Of a stretch of 64,000 bases of DNA, positions 40,325 through 49,402 are shown piece after piece. Within the stretch, counting starts at the first letter, position 1; each line of letters opens with the position of its first letter. The notes beneath the pieces were generated by a model that was not told the DNA's origin, did not search any database, and worked only from the letters and a program-made list of their open reading frames with translations. Source of the DNA: Bog-756 sp963725395 (GTDB lineage Bacteria > Actinomycetota > Acidimicrobiia > Acidimicrobiales > RAAP-2); the NCBI GenBank assembly GCA_963725395.1, contig CAVRYH010000002.1, forward strand, positions 558,001-622,000, read 5' to 3'. The position numbers and the translations under genes are program-made.

Positions 40325-41545
40325 TCAGGCCGGATCCCGGCGGATCGGACAGGTCATGCACCGGGGGCCGCCCCGGCCCCGGCCCAGCTCGCTGCCGGCG
40401 ATGGAGACCACCTCGATGCCCTGTTTGCGCAGCATGGTGTTGGTGGCCACGTTGCGTTCGTACCCCATGACCACACCGGGTGCCACGGCCAGGTAGTTGG
40501 TGCCGTCGTCCCACTGCTCACGTTCGGCGGCGCGGATGTCCTCGTCTGTGGTCAGTACGGTGATCTCTCCGACCTCCAGGATCTCGGCCAGTGTGTCCCA
40601 CAGGCTGTGGTTGCGCGAGACGGCGAGTGTGCCCGGCTGGTCGCCCTCCGAAATTGTCCAACTGCGCAGGTGCCGGTCGAAGTAGGGATAGAGGACGAAG
40701 GTGCCCACGTCGACCATGGACATCACGGTGTCGAGGTGCATGAATGCGTGGCTGTGCGGAAGCTCGATGGCCACCATGGTGGTCGCCTGTTTGGAAGCGA
40801 ACAGCGACTGGGCCACCGCCTCGATGGCCATCGGTGTGGTGCGTTCGCCCATGCCGATGAGCACCGCCCCGTGTCCGATGACGTGGACGTCGCCACCCTC
40901 GATGGTGGCCGGTTGGAGCGGTCGGTCGTCGCCTCCGTAGTAGGTCACGAAATCGGCGTCGGCGAACAGGGGGTGGTACCGGTAGATGGCCCGCGTGTGC
41001 AGGGACTCGCCCTGGCGGGCCGGCTTGGCCATCGGGTTGATGGTGACCCCCCCGTAGATCCAGCAGGAGTTGTCGCGCTGGAAGAGGTGGTTGGGAAGGG
41101 GGGCGAGCACGAAGTCGTCGGCTCTCAACATCTCCCACTTAAGACTGTGGGCCTGGCGAGGGTGGAGGTCGCCCTTCAACACCCCACCGACGAGGTAGTC
41201 GGCAAGCGCGCTTCCGTCGAGGTCCTCGAACAGCCAGCGGACAGGTGCGACGAGGGAAGGTCCGAGGATCTCGGGCGTGCACACCCGGTCGAGGACGAAC
41301 TCCCTGCCCTCGGGCAACTCGAGGGTCTCGGCCAACAGCTGGCCGTAGAGGTGAACCTCGACCCCCTTGTCCCGCAGGGCCTCAGCGAAGGCGTCGTGCT
41401 CCTCCCGGGCCTTCTTCGCCCACATCACGTCGTCGAACAGCAGCGCCCCGATGTTGTCGGGGGTCAGTCTCGATAATTCGAGCCCGGGCCGATGGACGAT
41501 GGCCTCGCGCAGTTGGCCTACCTCGGATCCTACGTTGAAGGTCAT
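40325..41545 (-). CDS. arcA: arginine deiminase
   Basis: 406 residues, full length. Features of the guanidino-group-modifying fold: FNVGSEVGQLREAIVHRPGLEL at the start, LLFDDVMW, EGGDVHVIG (with the Glu/Asp that hold the guanidinium), HLDTVMSMVDVG (catalytic His) and the nucleophile Cys396 in GGPRCMTCPI near the end. It hydrolyses arginine to citrulline and ammonia in the cytosol, the first step of the ADI pathway. Its ATG overlaps the end of the upstream antiporter gene by four bases and ornithine carbamoyltransferase follows, so the three are co-translated. Confidence 0.95.
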   Translation of the reverse strand: MTFNVGSEVGQLREAIVHRPGLELSRLTPDNIGALLFDDVMWAKKAREEHDAFAEALRDKGVEVHLYGQLLAETLELPEGREFVLDRVCTPEILGPSLVAPVRWLFEDLDGSALADYLVGGVLKGDLHPRQAHSLKWEMLRADDFVLAPLPNHLFQRDNSCWIYGGVTINPMAKPARQGESLHTRAIYRYHPLFADADFVTYYGGDDRPLQPATIEGGDVHVIGHGAVLIGMGERTTPMAIEAVAQSLFASKQATTMVAIELPHSHAFMHLDTVMSMVDVGTFVLYPYFDRHLRSWTISEGDQPGTLAVSRNHSLWDTLAEILEVGEITVLTTDEDIRAAEREQWDDGTNYLAVAPGVVMGYERNVATNTMLRKQGIEVVSIAGSELGRGRGGPRCMTCPIRRDPA

Positions 41546-43158
41546 GGAAGCCTCTCTGGGGTGAGCGGGGCCGAGTGGGGAACTGGGCCCGAAGTTGTGG
41601 CGGGGACGGTGACCAGGTTGGGCTCGATCCCGACATCGGTCGGTGTCTCGATGGTGTGGCCGTTCTCGCCGCAGTCGATACCCGCCGGCTCGCCCTCGGA
41701 GGGAAGGTCCACCGGCTCGCTGGTCTCACCGATCCGTTGGCGGCGGGCATTGAGGAAGGCATAGAGGATCAGGCCGGCCATGATGACCACGAGGGCCTGG
41801 TAGACGACTTGGTAACCGGAGGCGAAGGTCACCCACATCGAGAACAGGACGCTCGCTCCGGCCACCAGAAGGTCGCGGGCCAGCAGCCAGCCCTGGACGC
41901 GTCGACGGCGTGAGACCAGGAAGGTGAGCTGGGCGAGCGCCGACATGAAGTAGGGGATGGCCACGGTGACCACGGTGAGATCGACCAGGTAGGTGAAGAC
42001 GGTCAGCCCGGACGAGGTGGTGTAGCGCCACAGCATCAAGAGGGACGGCAGAGCCGTTCCGATCAGGATGCCGAACCAGGCCGTCCCCTTCCGGTCGGTC
42101 CAGGCGAAGGGCCGGGGGAACATGTCGTCCTGAGCGATGGCCCGGGACGTCTCGGTGACGATCAGGGTCCAACCATTGAGGGCCCCGATGCCGGAAATGA
42201 CGGCGATGGCAGCGATGAACTTCGGTGCCCAGGCCTCATGAGGGAAGATCGACTGGAAGGCGTTGACGAACGGGGAGCCGGTGTTGATCAGGGTGTGGTG
42301 GGCCACCAGCCCCATGACCGCCGCGGTGACGAGGACGTACAGGACGGCGCTGAGGGCGGTCCCGAGGAGCGAGGCGCGCCCGACGTTGGTGCGGGGATTC
42401 TTCACCCGCTTTGCGGTCATGGCTGCTGCCTCGACGCCGATGAACGAGAACAGCGCGACCCCGGCGGCGATGCCGATTCCGGAGTAGAGGCTGCCGCCCG
42501 AGGCATTGAAGGGACCGAAGTGGGCGTTCTGGACGAAGAACCATCCGATGACCCCGACGAACAGCAGGGGCAGGAACTTGAGGATGACCGTGACGTTCTG
42601 GAACCACGCCATCTGACGGATGCCGACCAGGTTCACGATCGCCGGCACCCACAGACCGACCATGGCGATCCCGAAGTTCTCCATGCCCGTCGGGTGGGCG
42701 ATGTTGAACAGTGCGTCCACATAGAAGACCCACGACGAGACGATGGCGGCGTTGCCGGCCCACGCCTGGATCCAGTAGCACCAGCCGACCAGGTAGCCGG
42801 CAAAATCACCGAATTCATGACGTGAGTAGGCGTACAGGCCGCCGTCGCTGTTGGGAACCCGCTTGGTCAGTTGACCGAACAGAATGGCGAGCAGCATGGC
42901 ACCAACGGCGATCACGCCGAGGACGATGATGCCCATCGTGCCGGCGCCGGCCAGCACCGCCGGCATGGTGAACACTCCGGTGCCGACGATGCTGCCGATG
43001 ACGAGCCCGGTGGCCGAGGTCAGCCCCAGCGCATGGGCCTTCTCCTTGTTGCGGTTTGAGAGAGCAGGAGAGGCACCACCGGATCCGTTGGGTGACGAGA
43101 GCGGATCGGCGGTCCGATCCGGTTCGCCGGAGGATGCAGACGGCGGGGAGTCGATCAT
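41542..43158 (-). CDS. arcD: APC-family amino acid antiporter (arginine/ornithine type)
   Basis: 538 residues with about twelve hydrophobic helices and an extended polar N-terminus (1-40) and C-terminus (about 475-538). Helix 1 has the APC signature GSIVGTGVFTMPAVLAG, with the unwound GxG segment that holds the substrate amino group; helix 6 includes FSFIGVEAAAMTAKRVKNPR. Its place at the head of arcA-arcB marks it as the arginine/ornithine exchanger, which imports arginine and exports ornithine without energy cost. A broader basic amino acid/polyamine specificity is possible. The transcript probably begins in 43159-43615. Confidence 0.87.
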   Translation of the reverse strand: MIDSPPSASSGEPDRTADPLSSPNGSGGASPALSNRNKEKAHALGLTSATGLVIGSIVGTGVFTMPAVLAGAGTMGIIVLGVIAVGAMLLAILFGQLTKRVPNSDGGLYAYSRHEFGDFAGYLVGWCYWIQAWAGNAAIVSSWVFYVDALFNIAHPTGMENFGIAMVGLWVPAIVNLVGIRQMAWFQNVTVILKFLPLLFVGVIGWFFVQNAHFGPFNASGGSLYSGIGIAAGVALFSFIGVEAAAMTAKRVKNPRTNVGRASLLGTALSAVLYVLVTAAVMGLVAHHTLINTGSPFVNAFQSIFPHEAWAPKFIAAIAVISGIGALNGWTLIVTETSRAIAQDDMFPRPFAWTDRKGTAWFGILIGTALPSLLMLWRYTTSSGLTVFTYLVDLTVVTVAIPYFMSALAQLTFLVSRRRRVQGWLLARDLLVAGASVLFSMWVTFASGYQVVYQALVVIMAGLILYAFLNARRQRIGETSEPVDLPSEGEPAGIDCGENGHTIETPTDVGIEPNLVTVPATTSGPVPHSAPLTPERLP

Positions 43159-43615
43159 GGTGGCCTCGTTTCTGTCCGGTCAGCCGGATTTCCATGCGAC
43201 GCGGATCGCGTGCTCTCTGGTGAACGGTAAAGAGACCGAATGGGATTCGGTAGAGGAAAAGGTCCCGAGAGGCCCCACAGCAGGCTCCGCGGGTTCAAAC
43301 TGCGCCAGGTCATCCGGCACGTCGCGTCCACGCGCGCGCACGGACCGGGTTGGGCCGGGGCTCGGTGGAGCGGATCGAGGATCCCGGTCGGTTCGGCTGC
43401 ATCTGTGAACACGGCGCGAACTCTCGACGACGCGCGCGGCACCGAGTGACCAGCCTCGGTGCCCCTGCCCGACGAATACCTGCACCCCGCTGCTCGATGA
43501 GGAACCCACGACCGAGTACATAGCTGGCTCGTGAGAGGCCAATCGGCGCTCGGATGTCCGGAGTCCCGCCCCATCTCCGGCGCTTGGCCCTGGACCGGCG
43601 GCTATCGGGCGTTCG
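43159..43615. other. leader region of the arginine deiminase operon
   Basis: 457 bases upstream of the antiporter gene. It should contain the operon promoter and any arginine- or oxygen-responsive sites, but I recognise no ArgR or Fnr box with confidence. Open frames here are Arg/Pro-rich noise. Confidence 0.4.
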
Positions 43616-44353
43616 TCAAGGGAGTCCCACCGGTACGGCACCATCCACGCTCAGGTTGCGGTAGGTCATGCTCGTCCCCGGGACCAGATGACCGGCGAAC
43701 CATCCTCCCCGACCCGTCGACGGGGCCCCGGCCGGCATCCTCGCCTCGCCACCTTGGATCTGGTTACCCCAACGGGGTCGGCTCTGGCCCTTGGTCCAGA
43801 CGACGAACTGAACCTCGTCGGTGGTGGTGACGGCCCGTGCACACATGTTCAAGGGGTAGACCGCCGGAGTGACCGGCAGCTCGGAGATCGTGGTCGATCC
43901 GAACTGGGTGAAAGGGCTGCCCGGGCCCTTCTCGGTGTTCCAGACATGGAAGTTGAACACATCGAACACTCCCACCCAGATGTTGCGCGTCACCGTGATG
44001 CCGGTGATCCCGGCATCGGGAGCGTCGTGCAGCCTCAGCACGATTCCCTGTTGATCGATGCCCCGCCCGGTGGCGAACGTGGCGCACACGGTCGCGTCGG
44101 CGTCGACGCGACCGCTCTTGTCCCAGAAGAACTCTCGGTTGTTCCCCCCGCTCGATCTCGGGGCGGTGACCACCACCGCGCCGGGTGCTGGGTTCGCGTA
44201 GGAGTAGCCCGTGCAGTCCGGTGTGACCCGCCCCGTGCATGTGGACGAACCCGTGGGGAGCGCCCCACCACCGCCCGAAACCGACCGCGTGCCGCAACCG
44301 CCAGCGGCGAGGGCGAAGACAGCGGCGAGGATCACTGCGGTCAAGCGATTCAT
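43616..44353 (-). CDS. exported lipoprotein of unknown function
   Basis: 245 residues from ATG 44353 (AGAGGAG eight bases upstream). A signal peptide ends in a lipobox AAGGC, giving a lipid-modified Cys near residue 20. The mature protein is beta-rich: EFFWDKSGRVDADATVCATF, GIVLRLHDAPDAGITGITVTRNIW, VFDVFNFHVWNTE and EVQFVVWTKGQ, ending with a Gly/Pro-rich tail. This has the look of a lectin- or beta-sandwich-like domain, but I cannot name the family. It is not linked to the neighbouring operon by spacing. Confidence 0.65.
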   Translation of the reverse strand: MNRLTAVILAAVFALAAGGCGTRSVSGGGGALPTGSSTCTGRVTPDCTGYSYANPAPGAVVVTAPRSSGGNNREFFWDKSGRVDADATVCATFATGRGIDQQGIVLRLHDAPDAGITGITVTRNIWVGVFDVFNFHVWNTEKGPGSPFTQFGSTTISELPVTPAVYPLNMCARAVTTTDEVQFVVWTKGQSRPRWGNQIQGGEARMPAGAPSTGRGGWFAGHLVPGTSMTYRNLSVDGAVPVGLP

Positions 44354-44710
44354 CCCGCGGCTCCTCTTGACGTTGTCCATGACGCTAGTGGATCTGCGCT
44401 CCCGAACTCTGGCACCGGTCCGGAGGCCACTGAACGGACCGGTCGCCCGCTGCTCGCTTCGGGATCGCACCGATGGTCATGGAACGTTCCTGTGTTCATC
44501 GGCCCTGCCCGACGCCTGAGGGGGATCCCACGTAGGGCAGCTAGATTGAGAATCGTCGTGCCAGCCCTCTGCGGCGATCCGGGATGATCTGAGGAGAGTC
44601 GTCAGTGGGAGCCCCGGCGGCGCGGCTGCGGGCACGTGGCTTCGGCCTTCGAAATTCGGGCCGCGTCGGGCCGCTCACCTGAACCCGGCCGGGCGCAGAC
44701 GGATGGCGAG
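44354..44710. other. intergenic, no gene recognised
   Basis: About 350 bases between the divergent lipoprotein and hydrolase genes. Both promoters must lie here. I see no hairpin, RNA or protein feature worth naming. Confidence 0.4.
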
Positions 44711-45526
44711 ATGGTCGGTCCAGGCACAGACGTGAGGACGGTGAGCGTGGACGAAGTGACATCCGAGGACGGCACGACGATCGCCTACACCGAGCAAGGG
44801 GCGGGTCCGCCACTGGTCCTGGTCGCCGGCGCCCTGTGTGACCGTACTTCCATGCGCGTGCTGGCCGAGCGCCTGTCGGTGGAGTTCTCGGTGTTCAGCT
44901 ACGACCGGCGTGGGAGAGGATCGAGCGGGGACTCGCCACCCTTCTCCGTCCACCACGAGATCGAGGACCTGGCCGCGGTGATCGCCCAGGCCGGAGGCCC
45001 CGTCGGGGTGTACGGGCACTCATCCGGTGCCGTGTTGGCCCTCGAGGCCGCCGCCGACGGGCTGCCCATCGATCGGCTCGCCGTCTATGAACCCCCGTTC
45101 ATCGTCGAGGGCACCCGACCGATTCCCGGGGGGGACCTCGCCCTTCGGCTCGAACGTCTCGTCGCCGCCGGCCGGCGCTCGGCCGCCCTCGACCTGTTCA
45201 TGACCGAGGGCGCCGGGATGCCCCCGGCTGTCGTTGCACGGATGGCCTCGTCCCCGGGCCGTGCCGGGCTGGAATCGCTCGCCCACACGCTCCCCTACGA
45301 CGTGGCGGTCGTCGGCGCAGGGAACCGGTTGCCAGCAGAGAGGATGGCGTCGATCGGGATTCCGACCGTGGTCATGGTCGGGGGGGCCAGTCCCGCATGG
45401 GCCCACGCCGGTGCCGGAGCCCTCGTGGCCGCCATCGGGGGTTCGGGACTCGTCACCCTCGAGGGGCAGACCCATGCGGTCGACCAGGCCGTACTGGCTC
45501 CTGTACTCGCCGACTTCTTCGCCTGA
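44711..45526 (+). CDS. alpha/beta-hydrolase
   Basis: 271 residues. The fold pattern is standard: TTIAYTEQGAGPPLVLVAGAL (oxyanion strand), SYDRRGRGSSGD, VGVYGHSSGAVLALE with the nucleophile Ser in GHSSG, a lid region (about 115-190), IPTVVMVGG with an Asp/Ser position that is less clear, and LEGQTHAVD with the catalytic His. It may be an esterase, lactonase or haloperoxidase-like enzyme; nothing here fixes the substrate. The start is uncertain: ATG 44711 is used, while GTG 44741 or 44747 would begin close to the first strand. Confidence 0.75.
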   Translation: MVGPGTDVRTVSVDEVTSEDGTTIAYTEQGAGPPLVLVAGALCDRTSMRVLAERLSVEFSVFSYDRRGRGSSGDSPPFSVHHEIEDLAAVIAQAGGPVGVYGHSSGAVLALEAAADGLPIDRLAVYEPPFIVEGTRPIPGGDLALRLERLVAAGRRSAALDLFMTEGAGMPPAVVARMASSPGRAGLESLAHTLPYDVAVVGAGNRLPAERMASIGIPTVVMVGGASPAWAHAGAGALVAAIGGSGLVTLEGQTHAVDQAVLAPVLADFFA

Positions 45527-45603
45527 CCAGCTGCCGGTTTGACGGACGACCGGACCCGCCGGTTCCAGAGGCCTCGCCATCGCTCCCGACGCCAGATCCT
45601 CAC

Positions 45604-46095
45604 TCATTCGCTACCGAGGCGCAGTTCCATGTGTTCGATTGCAACGGAGGGATCTCTGGCGTCCGGTGTGGTCTCGCCGGTCAGCCGTAGTCCCATCCTC
45701 AGATACGCGGCCCTGGAGTCCCCGTTGACCGTCCGGACGCCGAGGTCCAGGGTGGTTGCCCCCTCCGTGCGGGCCCACTCGGCGACGTGGTCGAGGAGCG
45801 ACCTCGCCAGACCCCGATGCCGATGGGTCGCCGCCACCCACATGCCCACAAGCTCGCGCCGGGAGGGGTCACCTGAGTGCCCCGGGATCCCCCCGGCCAC
45901 ACCGACCGGCTCCCCTCTCTCGGAGGCGACGAACCAGCGACAGGTGGTCACCCGGTCCCGCCAGGCAGCCTCGTCGAACGCGGACTCCCGCTCGTGGCTC
46001 GACGTGAATGCATCCGGTGAGTCGGCCAGCGACGAAAGGCGGACGGCGCGGACGACCCGCCAGTCGTCAGGTGTGCACATGAGGATCTCGATCAT
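45604..46095 (-). CDS. GNAT-family N-acetyltransferase
   Basis: 163 residues with the acetyl-CoA-binding motif A: LVGMWVAATHRHRGLARSLLDHVAEWA, where the R/Q-x-x-G-x-G/A loop is RHRGLA. Motif B follows (TLDLGVRTVNGDSRAAYLRMGLRLTGE). The N-terminal part (VRAVRLSSLADSPDAFTSSHERE) is a variant common among acetyltransferases that act on amines or amino acids. The acceptor is unknown. It converges on the hydrolase upstream in coordinates and is divergent from a DinB gene. Confidence 0.82.
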   Translation of the reverse strand: MIEILMCTPDDWRVVRAVRLSSLADSPDAFTSSHERESAFDEAAWRDRVTTCRWFVASERGEPVGVAGGIPGHSGDPSRRELVGMWVAATHRHRGLARSLLDHVAEWARTEGATTLDLGVRTVNGDSRAAYLRMGLRLTGETTPDARDPSVAIEHMELRLGSE

Positions 46096-46233
46096 CGACG
46101 TACTCGTTCCGTTGGCGAGAGGTTAGACGGCGGCGTGGTCGCCCGATGTCTCCGGTAGGCTCCACGCGGTCCGCGATGCACGTCGCGCCTGCCAGCGGAG
46201 CGACGCGTGCCCGTTCAGTCCGAGGAGGGCCCC

Positions 46234-46740
46234 ATGACGACCAACGAGCTGCTGAGTGACGCCTTCGAGAGGATCCGGGACGCGGTGCACCCGGCGGTCA
46301 ACGGCCTCACGCCGGAGGAATTGGCGTTCCGTCCCGACAGCGAGTCGAACTCGATCGCCTGGCTGGTGTGGCACCTGACGCGGATCCAGGACGACCACAT
46401 TTCCGGCCTCGACGGCCACGAGCAGGTGTGGACGGCGGGCGGATGGGTCGATCGGTTCGCGTTGCCGCTGGAGGTGACGGATACCGGCTACGGCCACGAC
46501 CCCGAACAGGTGGCGGCGGTGGCCGCCGACACGTCCTTGTTGCTCGGCTACTTCGAGGACGTCCACCAGAAGACCCTCCGGTACGTGGGGAGCGTCGACG
46601 AGGACGAGCTGGCCAGGGTGGTGGATCGACGATGGGACCCGCCGGTCACGGTCAGTGTCCGGTTGGTGAGCGTGATCGCCGACGACCTAGCGCATTCGGG
46701 CCAGGCGGCCTATGTCCGGGGGATCGTACAACGACGGTGA
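46234..46740 (+). CDS. DinB/DUF664-family protein
   Basis: 168 residues from ATG 46234 with GAGGAGG five bases upstream. The DinB bundle shows IAWLVWHLTRIQDDHISGL (first metal His), an FALPLEVTDTGYGHDPEQVAAV middle and SVIADDLAHSGQAAYVRGIVQ (last metal His). This layout is typical of mycothiol/bacillithiol-linked DinB proteins. It is the third DinB-like protein in the window, each different in sequence, so they form a paralogous set with unknown individual reactions. Confidence 0.8.
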   Translation: MTTNELLSDAFERIRDAVHPAVNGLTPEELAFRPDSESNSIAWLVWHLTRIQDDHISGLDGHEQVWTAGGWVDRFALPLEVTDTGYGHDPEQVAAVAADTSLLLGYFEDVHQKTLRYVGSVDEDELARVVDRRWDPPVTVSVRLVSVIADDLAHSGQAAYVRGIVQRR

Positions 46741-46828
46741 GGACCGCTACCGAAGCCTGACGGGGACTTCCCGCCATCGCCGTGCCTGCCCCATCAACTT
46801 TCCGGCGACCGGGCGCCGGCTTCTCTGC

Positions 46829-47032
46829 TCAAGCCGGCAGTGTGTACCGGGCGAAGACATGCCAGCCGACGAACGCCCAGATGAGCACCAGCAGGAGCCT
46901 GCCCGGCAGGCTCGCCCACAGCCGGTCGACGATGTCGACCAAACTCACCCACCGCCCCTCCGAGCGGTGGCAAGCGAACTCCCAGGCGACGCAGCCGACG
47001 ACGAGGGCCACCCAGACGGCGGTGACCACCAC
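46829..47032 (-). CDS. small two-helix membrane protein (DUF6186-like)
   Basis: 67 residues: helix about 2-19 (VVTAVWVALVVGCVAWEFAC), a polar loop with GRWVSLVDIVDRLWASLPGR, then a second helix about 46-63 (LLLVLIWAFVGWHVFARY). The W-x-G-W-H-x-F end resembles small actinobacterial proteins of the DUF6186 type. The GTG start directly abuts the stop of the membrane protein upstream on the same strand, so the two are probably co-translated and may act together in the membrane. Confidence 0.65.
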   Translation of the reverse strand: MVVTAVWVALVVGCVAWEFACHRSEGRWVSLVDIVDRLWASLPGRLLLVLIWAFVGWHVFARYTLPA

Positions 47033-47467
47033 TTAGCCTTCACCATCCCGCTCCGGAGCCCGCACGGCTCTCCTCAACGGGATCACACCGGCGGCGAGCC
47101 ATACGCAGAACAGGACGAACCGCACGGCGTGCCAGGCCAGCGCATGGTCCACCACGGTGCTGAGCGTGGGGACCCCAGCCGATCGTCCGCCCAATGCCAG
47201 GCCGGCCGCTTCTAGGCCGGCGGCGACCAGGATCACCAGCAACCAGGGAAACGAGTGGCGCCCCGCCGGTCGGCTCGCTCGGGGTACATCGGCCGGAGGG
47301 TCCTTCGGTGCCGGAGAGGGATCGAGGACGGCCACCACCAAGAGGAGAACGGCGGGCAGGCCGACCGCGACGTAGGCGCGAGCCGTGAACGGTGGCACTG
47401 CGGTGGCCCACCACGCATAGACGATGGCGACGACCGTGGCCACCGGGACGGCCCGACGACGGGTCAC
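47033..47467 (-). CDS. multi-span membrane protein of unknown function
   Basis: 144 residues with four hydrophobic stretches: about 7-23, 29-48, 75-93 and 111-130, separated by a Pro-rich loop (PSPAPKDPPADVPRASRP). No catalytic or transport motif is recognisable. It is the first of a two-gene unit with the DUF6186-like protein, which begins at the next base after its stop. Confidence 0.6.
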   Translation of the reverse strand: MTRRRAVPVATVVAIVYAWWATAVPPFTARAYVAVGLPAVLLLVVAVLDPSPAPKDPPADVPRASRPAGRHSFPWLLVILVAAGLEAAGLALGGRSAGVPTLSTVVDHALAWHAVRFVLFCVWLAAGVIPLRRAVRAPERDGEG

Positions 47468-47782
47468 CGCCCGGTCTCGGGCGGCCGGCCTGTCCCGCCG
47501 GTGTGCCGGGGCCGAAGAGCGCCGTCAGGGAAGCTCGGGCCTCCTCCGGTCACGGTCACCTCCTCTTGCTGGCCACGGCCACTCCGCGCCACCCGGTCGG
47601 CCGGAGTGGTGAGGTTCTCGCCGCCGGGAACCTGGGTCCGCTGGTCTCGGTCGGGGACAGTCTCGCGTGGGTGCGGCCCGCCTGCGGTCACCCTCGTCCG
47701 CCCCCGTCCGCCCGACCGGCCCGGTCCCGCAGGTCACCGGACGACGGCGCGTCGCCGGACGCGGCATGGGACAATCGAGGCC
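47468..47782. other. intergenic, no gene recognised
   Basis: 315 GC-rich bases between divergent genes. A long open frame passes through from 47255 but reads as Arg/Pro/Gly noise until the LLM enzyme begins at 47783. Confidence 0.45.
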
Positions 47783-48677
47783 GTGCGGATCGGACTCCAT
47801 GCCCTCGGGATCGGCTCCGGCGCCGATCCCGCTGTCATCGAAGCCGTGGCCCGAACAGCCGATGCCGCCGGTTTCTCGACGCTGTGGTCGGGAGAGCACG
47901 TGGTGATGGTGGACCGTCCGGACACCCCCTACCCCTATTCCCCCGACGGTCGTATCGCCGTTCCCTCGGATGCGGATTGGCTCGACCCGTTGGTGATCCT
48001 GTGCTACGTCGCCGCGGTGACCTCGCACATCCGTGTGGCGACCGGCATACTCCTGCTCCCTCAGCACAACCCGTTGGTGGTGGCGAAACAGGCGGCCAGC
48101 CTGGATGTCGTCTCGAGGGGCCGACTGCTCCTCGGGATCGGGATCGGCTGGTCGGCCGAGGAGTTCGCCGCGCTGGGCGTTGACTTTACGGGCCGGGGCA
48201 GACGGACACATGAGTTCGTCGATGTCATGAGGGCGCTCTGGCGCGAGGACGTGACCTCCTTCGACGGCGAGTTCGTCAGCTTCAAGACGGTCCGGAGCTA
48301 CCCCAAGCCGCTTCGGGACCGGCAGGTGCCGATCATCATCGGAGGCACCAGCGATGCCGCGCTCGGTCGCGTCCGCGGCCTACGGCGACGGATGGTACGG
48401 CTTCAACCTGTCGGGGGTCGAGGTTGCCGAACGGGTCGGCGCCCTGCGGGACCACTGCTCGAGGCTGGGTCGTGATCCGGGTGGTATGGAGATCGCCGTG
48501 TCGCTCGAGGACGGCTCGCCGGAGGTCCTGGGGGAGTTGGAGGCCGCGGGTGTGACCGAACTCGTCCTCGTCGAATCGCCCCCGGACGATCCAGGCGATG
48601 CCCGACAGTGGGTCGAAGCCCTGGCCCAGCGCTGGGGCGTGGGGAGCCGTGGCGTCGTCGGATCCGCGAGCGAGTGA
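47783..48677 (+). pseudogene. F420-dependent LLM-class oxidoreductase (TIGR03619-like), one frameshift
   Basis: From GTG 47783 the frame encodes a convincing luciferase-like protein: FSTLWSGEHVVMVDRP, IRVATGILLLPQHNPLVVAK, DVVSRGRLLLGIGIGWSAEE, VPIIIGGTSDAALGR. Near 48365-48385 the continuation jumps to another frame: AAYGDGWYGFNLSGVEVAERV, then LRDHCSRLGRD and LVLVESPPDDPGDARQWVEAL, ending at 48677. Without repair the product would lose its C-terminal third. The C-terminal part carries no other defects, so this may be a recent mutation or a single-base sequence error. The enzyme group uses coenzyme F420 to reduce or oxidise diverse substrates. Confidence 0.75.
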
Positions 48678-48835
48678 TCCGCCGGTCGGGGCGCCGACTC
48701 GACCGGCCGTCGGGACCGGGCCACCAGGGCACGACCGGCGACCACCAGGGCGCCGAGCGGGGGGTCCCGGACCGCACATCGCGGAGAAGGCTGTCAACCC
48801 GGCGCGCCCATCGTTCGTTGTTCTGACGATGAAGC

Positions 48836-49402
48836 GTGGCTCGTGAGGCTGTGACCCCCGAGGCGACGGGTGAGGCCCCTCGCCCGAACCCCGACGGGCC
48901 GGCCCCAGGAGACGACGCCCGTGAGACCTACGACGACGCGTTCGAACGGCTGTGGATGCGCGCCTACAAGGTGGGGTTTCGAGTGCTGAGGAGCCGGGAG
49001 GATGCCGAGGATGTGGCGATGGACACGATGGCCCGGGCACTGCGCGACTGGGCCCGGCTGGGGCCGCGCCCGGACCCATGGGTCGTCCGGGTGGCGACCA
49101 ACCTGTCGATCGACCGGTGGAGGCGGGCGCAACGGCGGAGGCACCACGATCTGCTCGGCCGGCTCGGGACCTCGGAGTACCAGACCGAGGACGGGATGGT
49201 GCTCAGGCAGGCGCTCTCACGGTTGCCGAAGCGCCAGCGGGAGGTGGTCGCCATGCGCTATTTCCTGGACATGACCGAGCACGACATCGCCTCGTCGCTC
49301 GGGTGCTCGCCGGGCGCGGTCAAACAGCACGCCAGCCGCGGGCTCGCGTCACTCAGACGGGAGCTGAAGGATTTCGACAAAGGTGGCCTGAGCGATGGCT
49401 GA
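48836..49402 (+). CDS. ECF-type sigma factor (SigE-like)
   Basis: 188 residues. Region 2: FERLWMRAYKVGFRVLRSREDAEDVAMDTMARALRDW with PWVVRVATNLSIDRWRR. Region 4: ALSRLPKRQREVVAMRYFLDM, then EHDIASSLGCSPGAVKQHASRGLASLRRE. An N-terminal extension of about 30 residues is Pro/Glu-rich. The next gene, overlapping by eight bases, encodes a single-span membrane protein with an anti-sigma-like layout, repeating the arrangement seen at 18983-20888. Confidence 0.87.
   Translation: MAREAVTPEATGEAPRPNPDGPAPGDDARETYDDAFERLWMRAYKVGFRVLRSREDAEDVAMDTMARALRDWARLGPRPDPWVVRVATNLSIDRWRRAQRRRHHDLLGRLGTSEYQTEDGMVLRQALSRLPKRQREVVAMRYFLDMTEHDIASSLGCSPGAVKQHASRGLASLRRELKDFDKGGLSDG

Noticed and set aside
39431..41476. 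A 681-codon open frame opposite the arginine deiminase and ornithine carbamoyltransferase genes
   Set aside because: It is the antisense shadow of two well-supported genes; its translation has no family features and is rich in Gly, Val, His and Asp from complementary codons.
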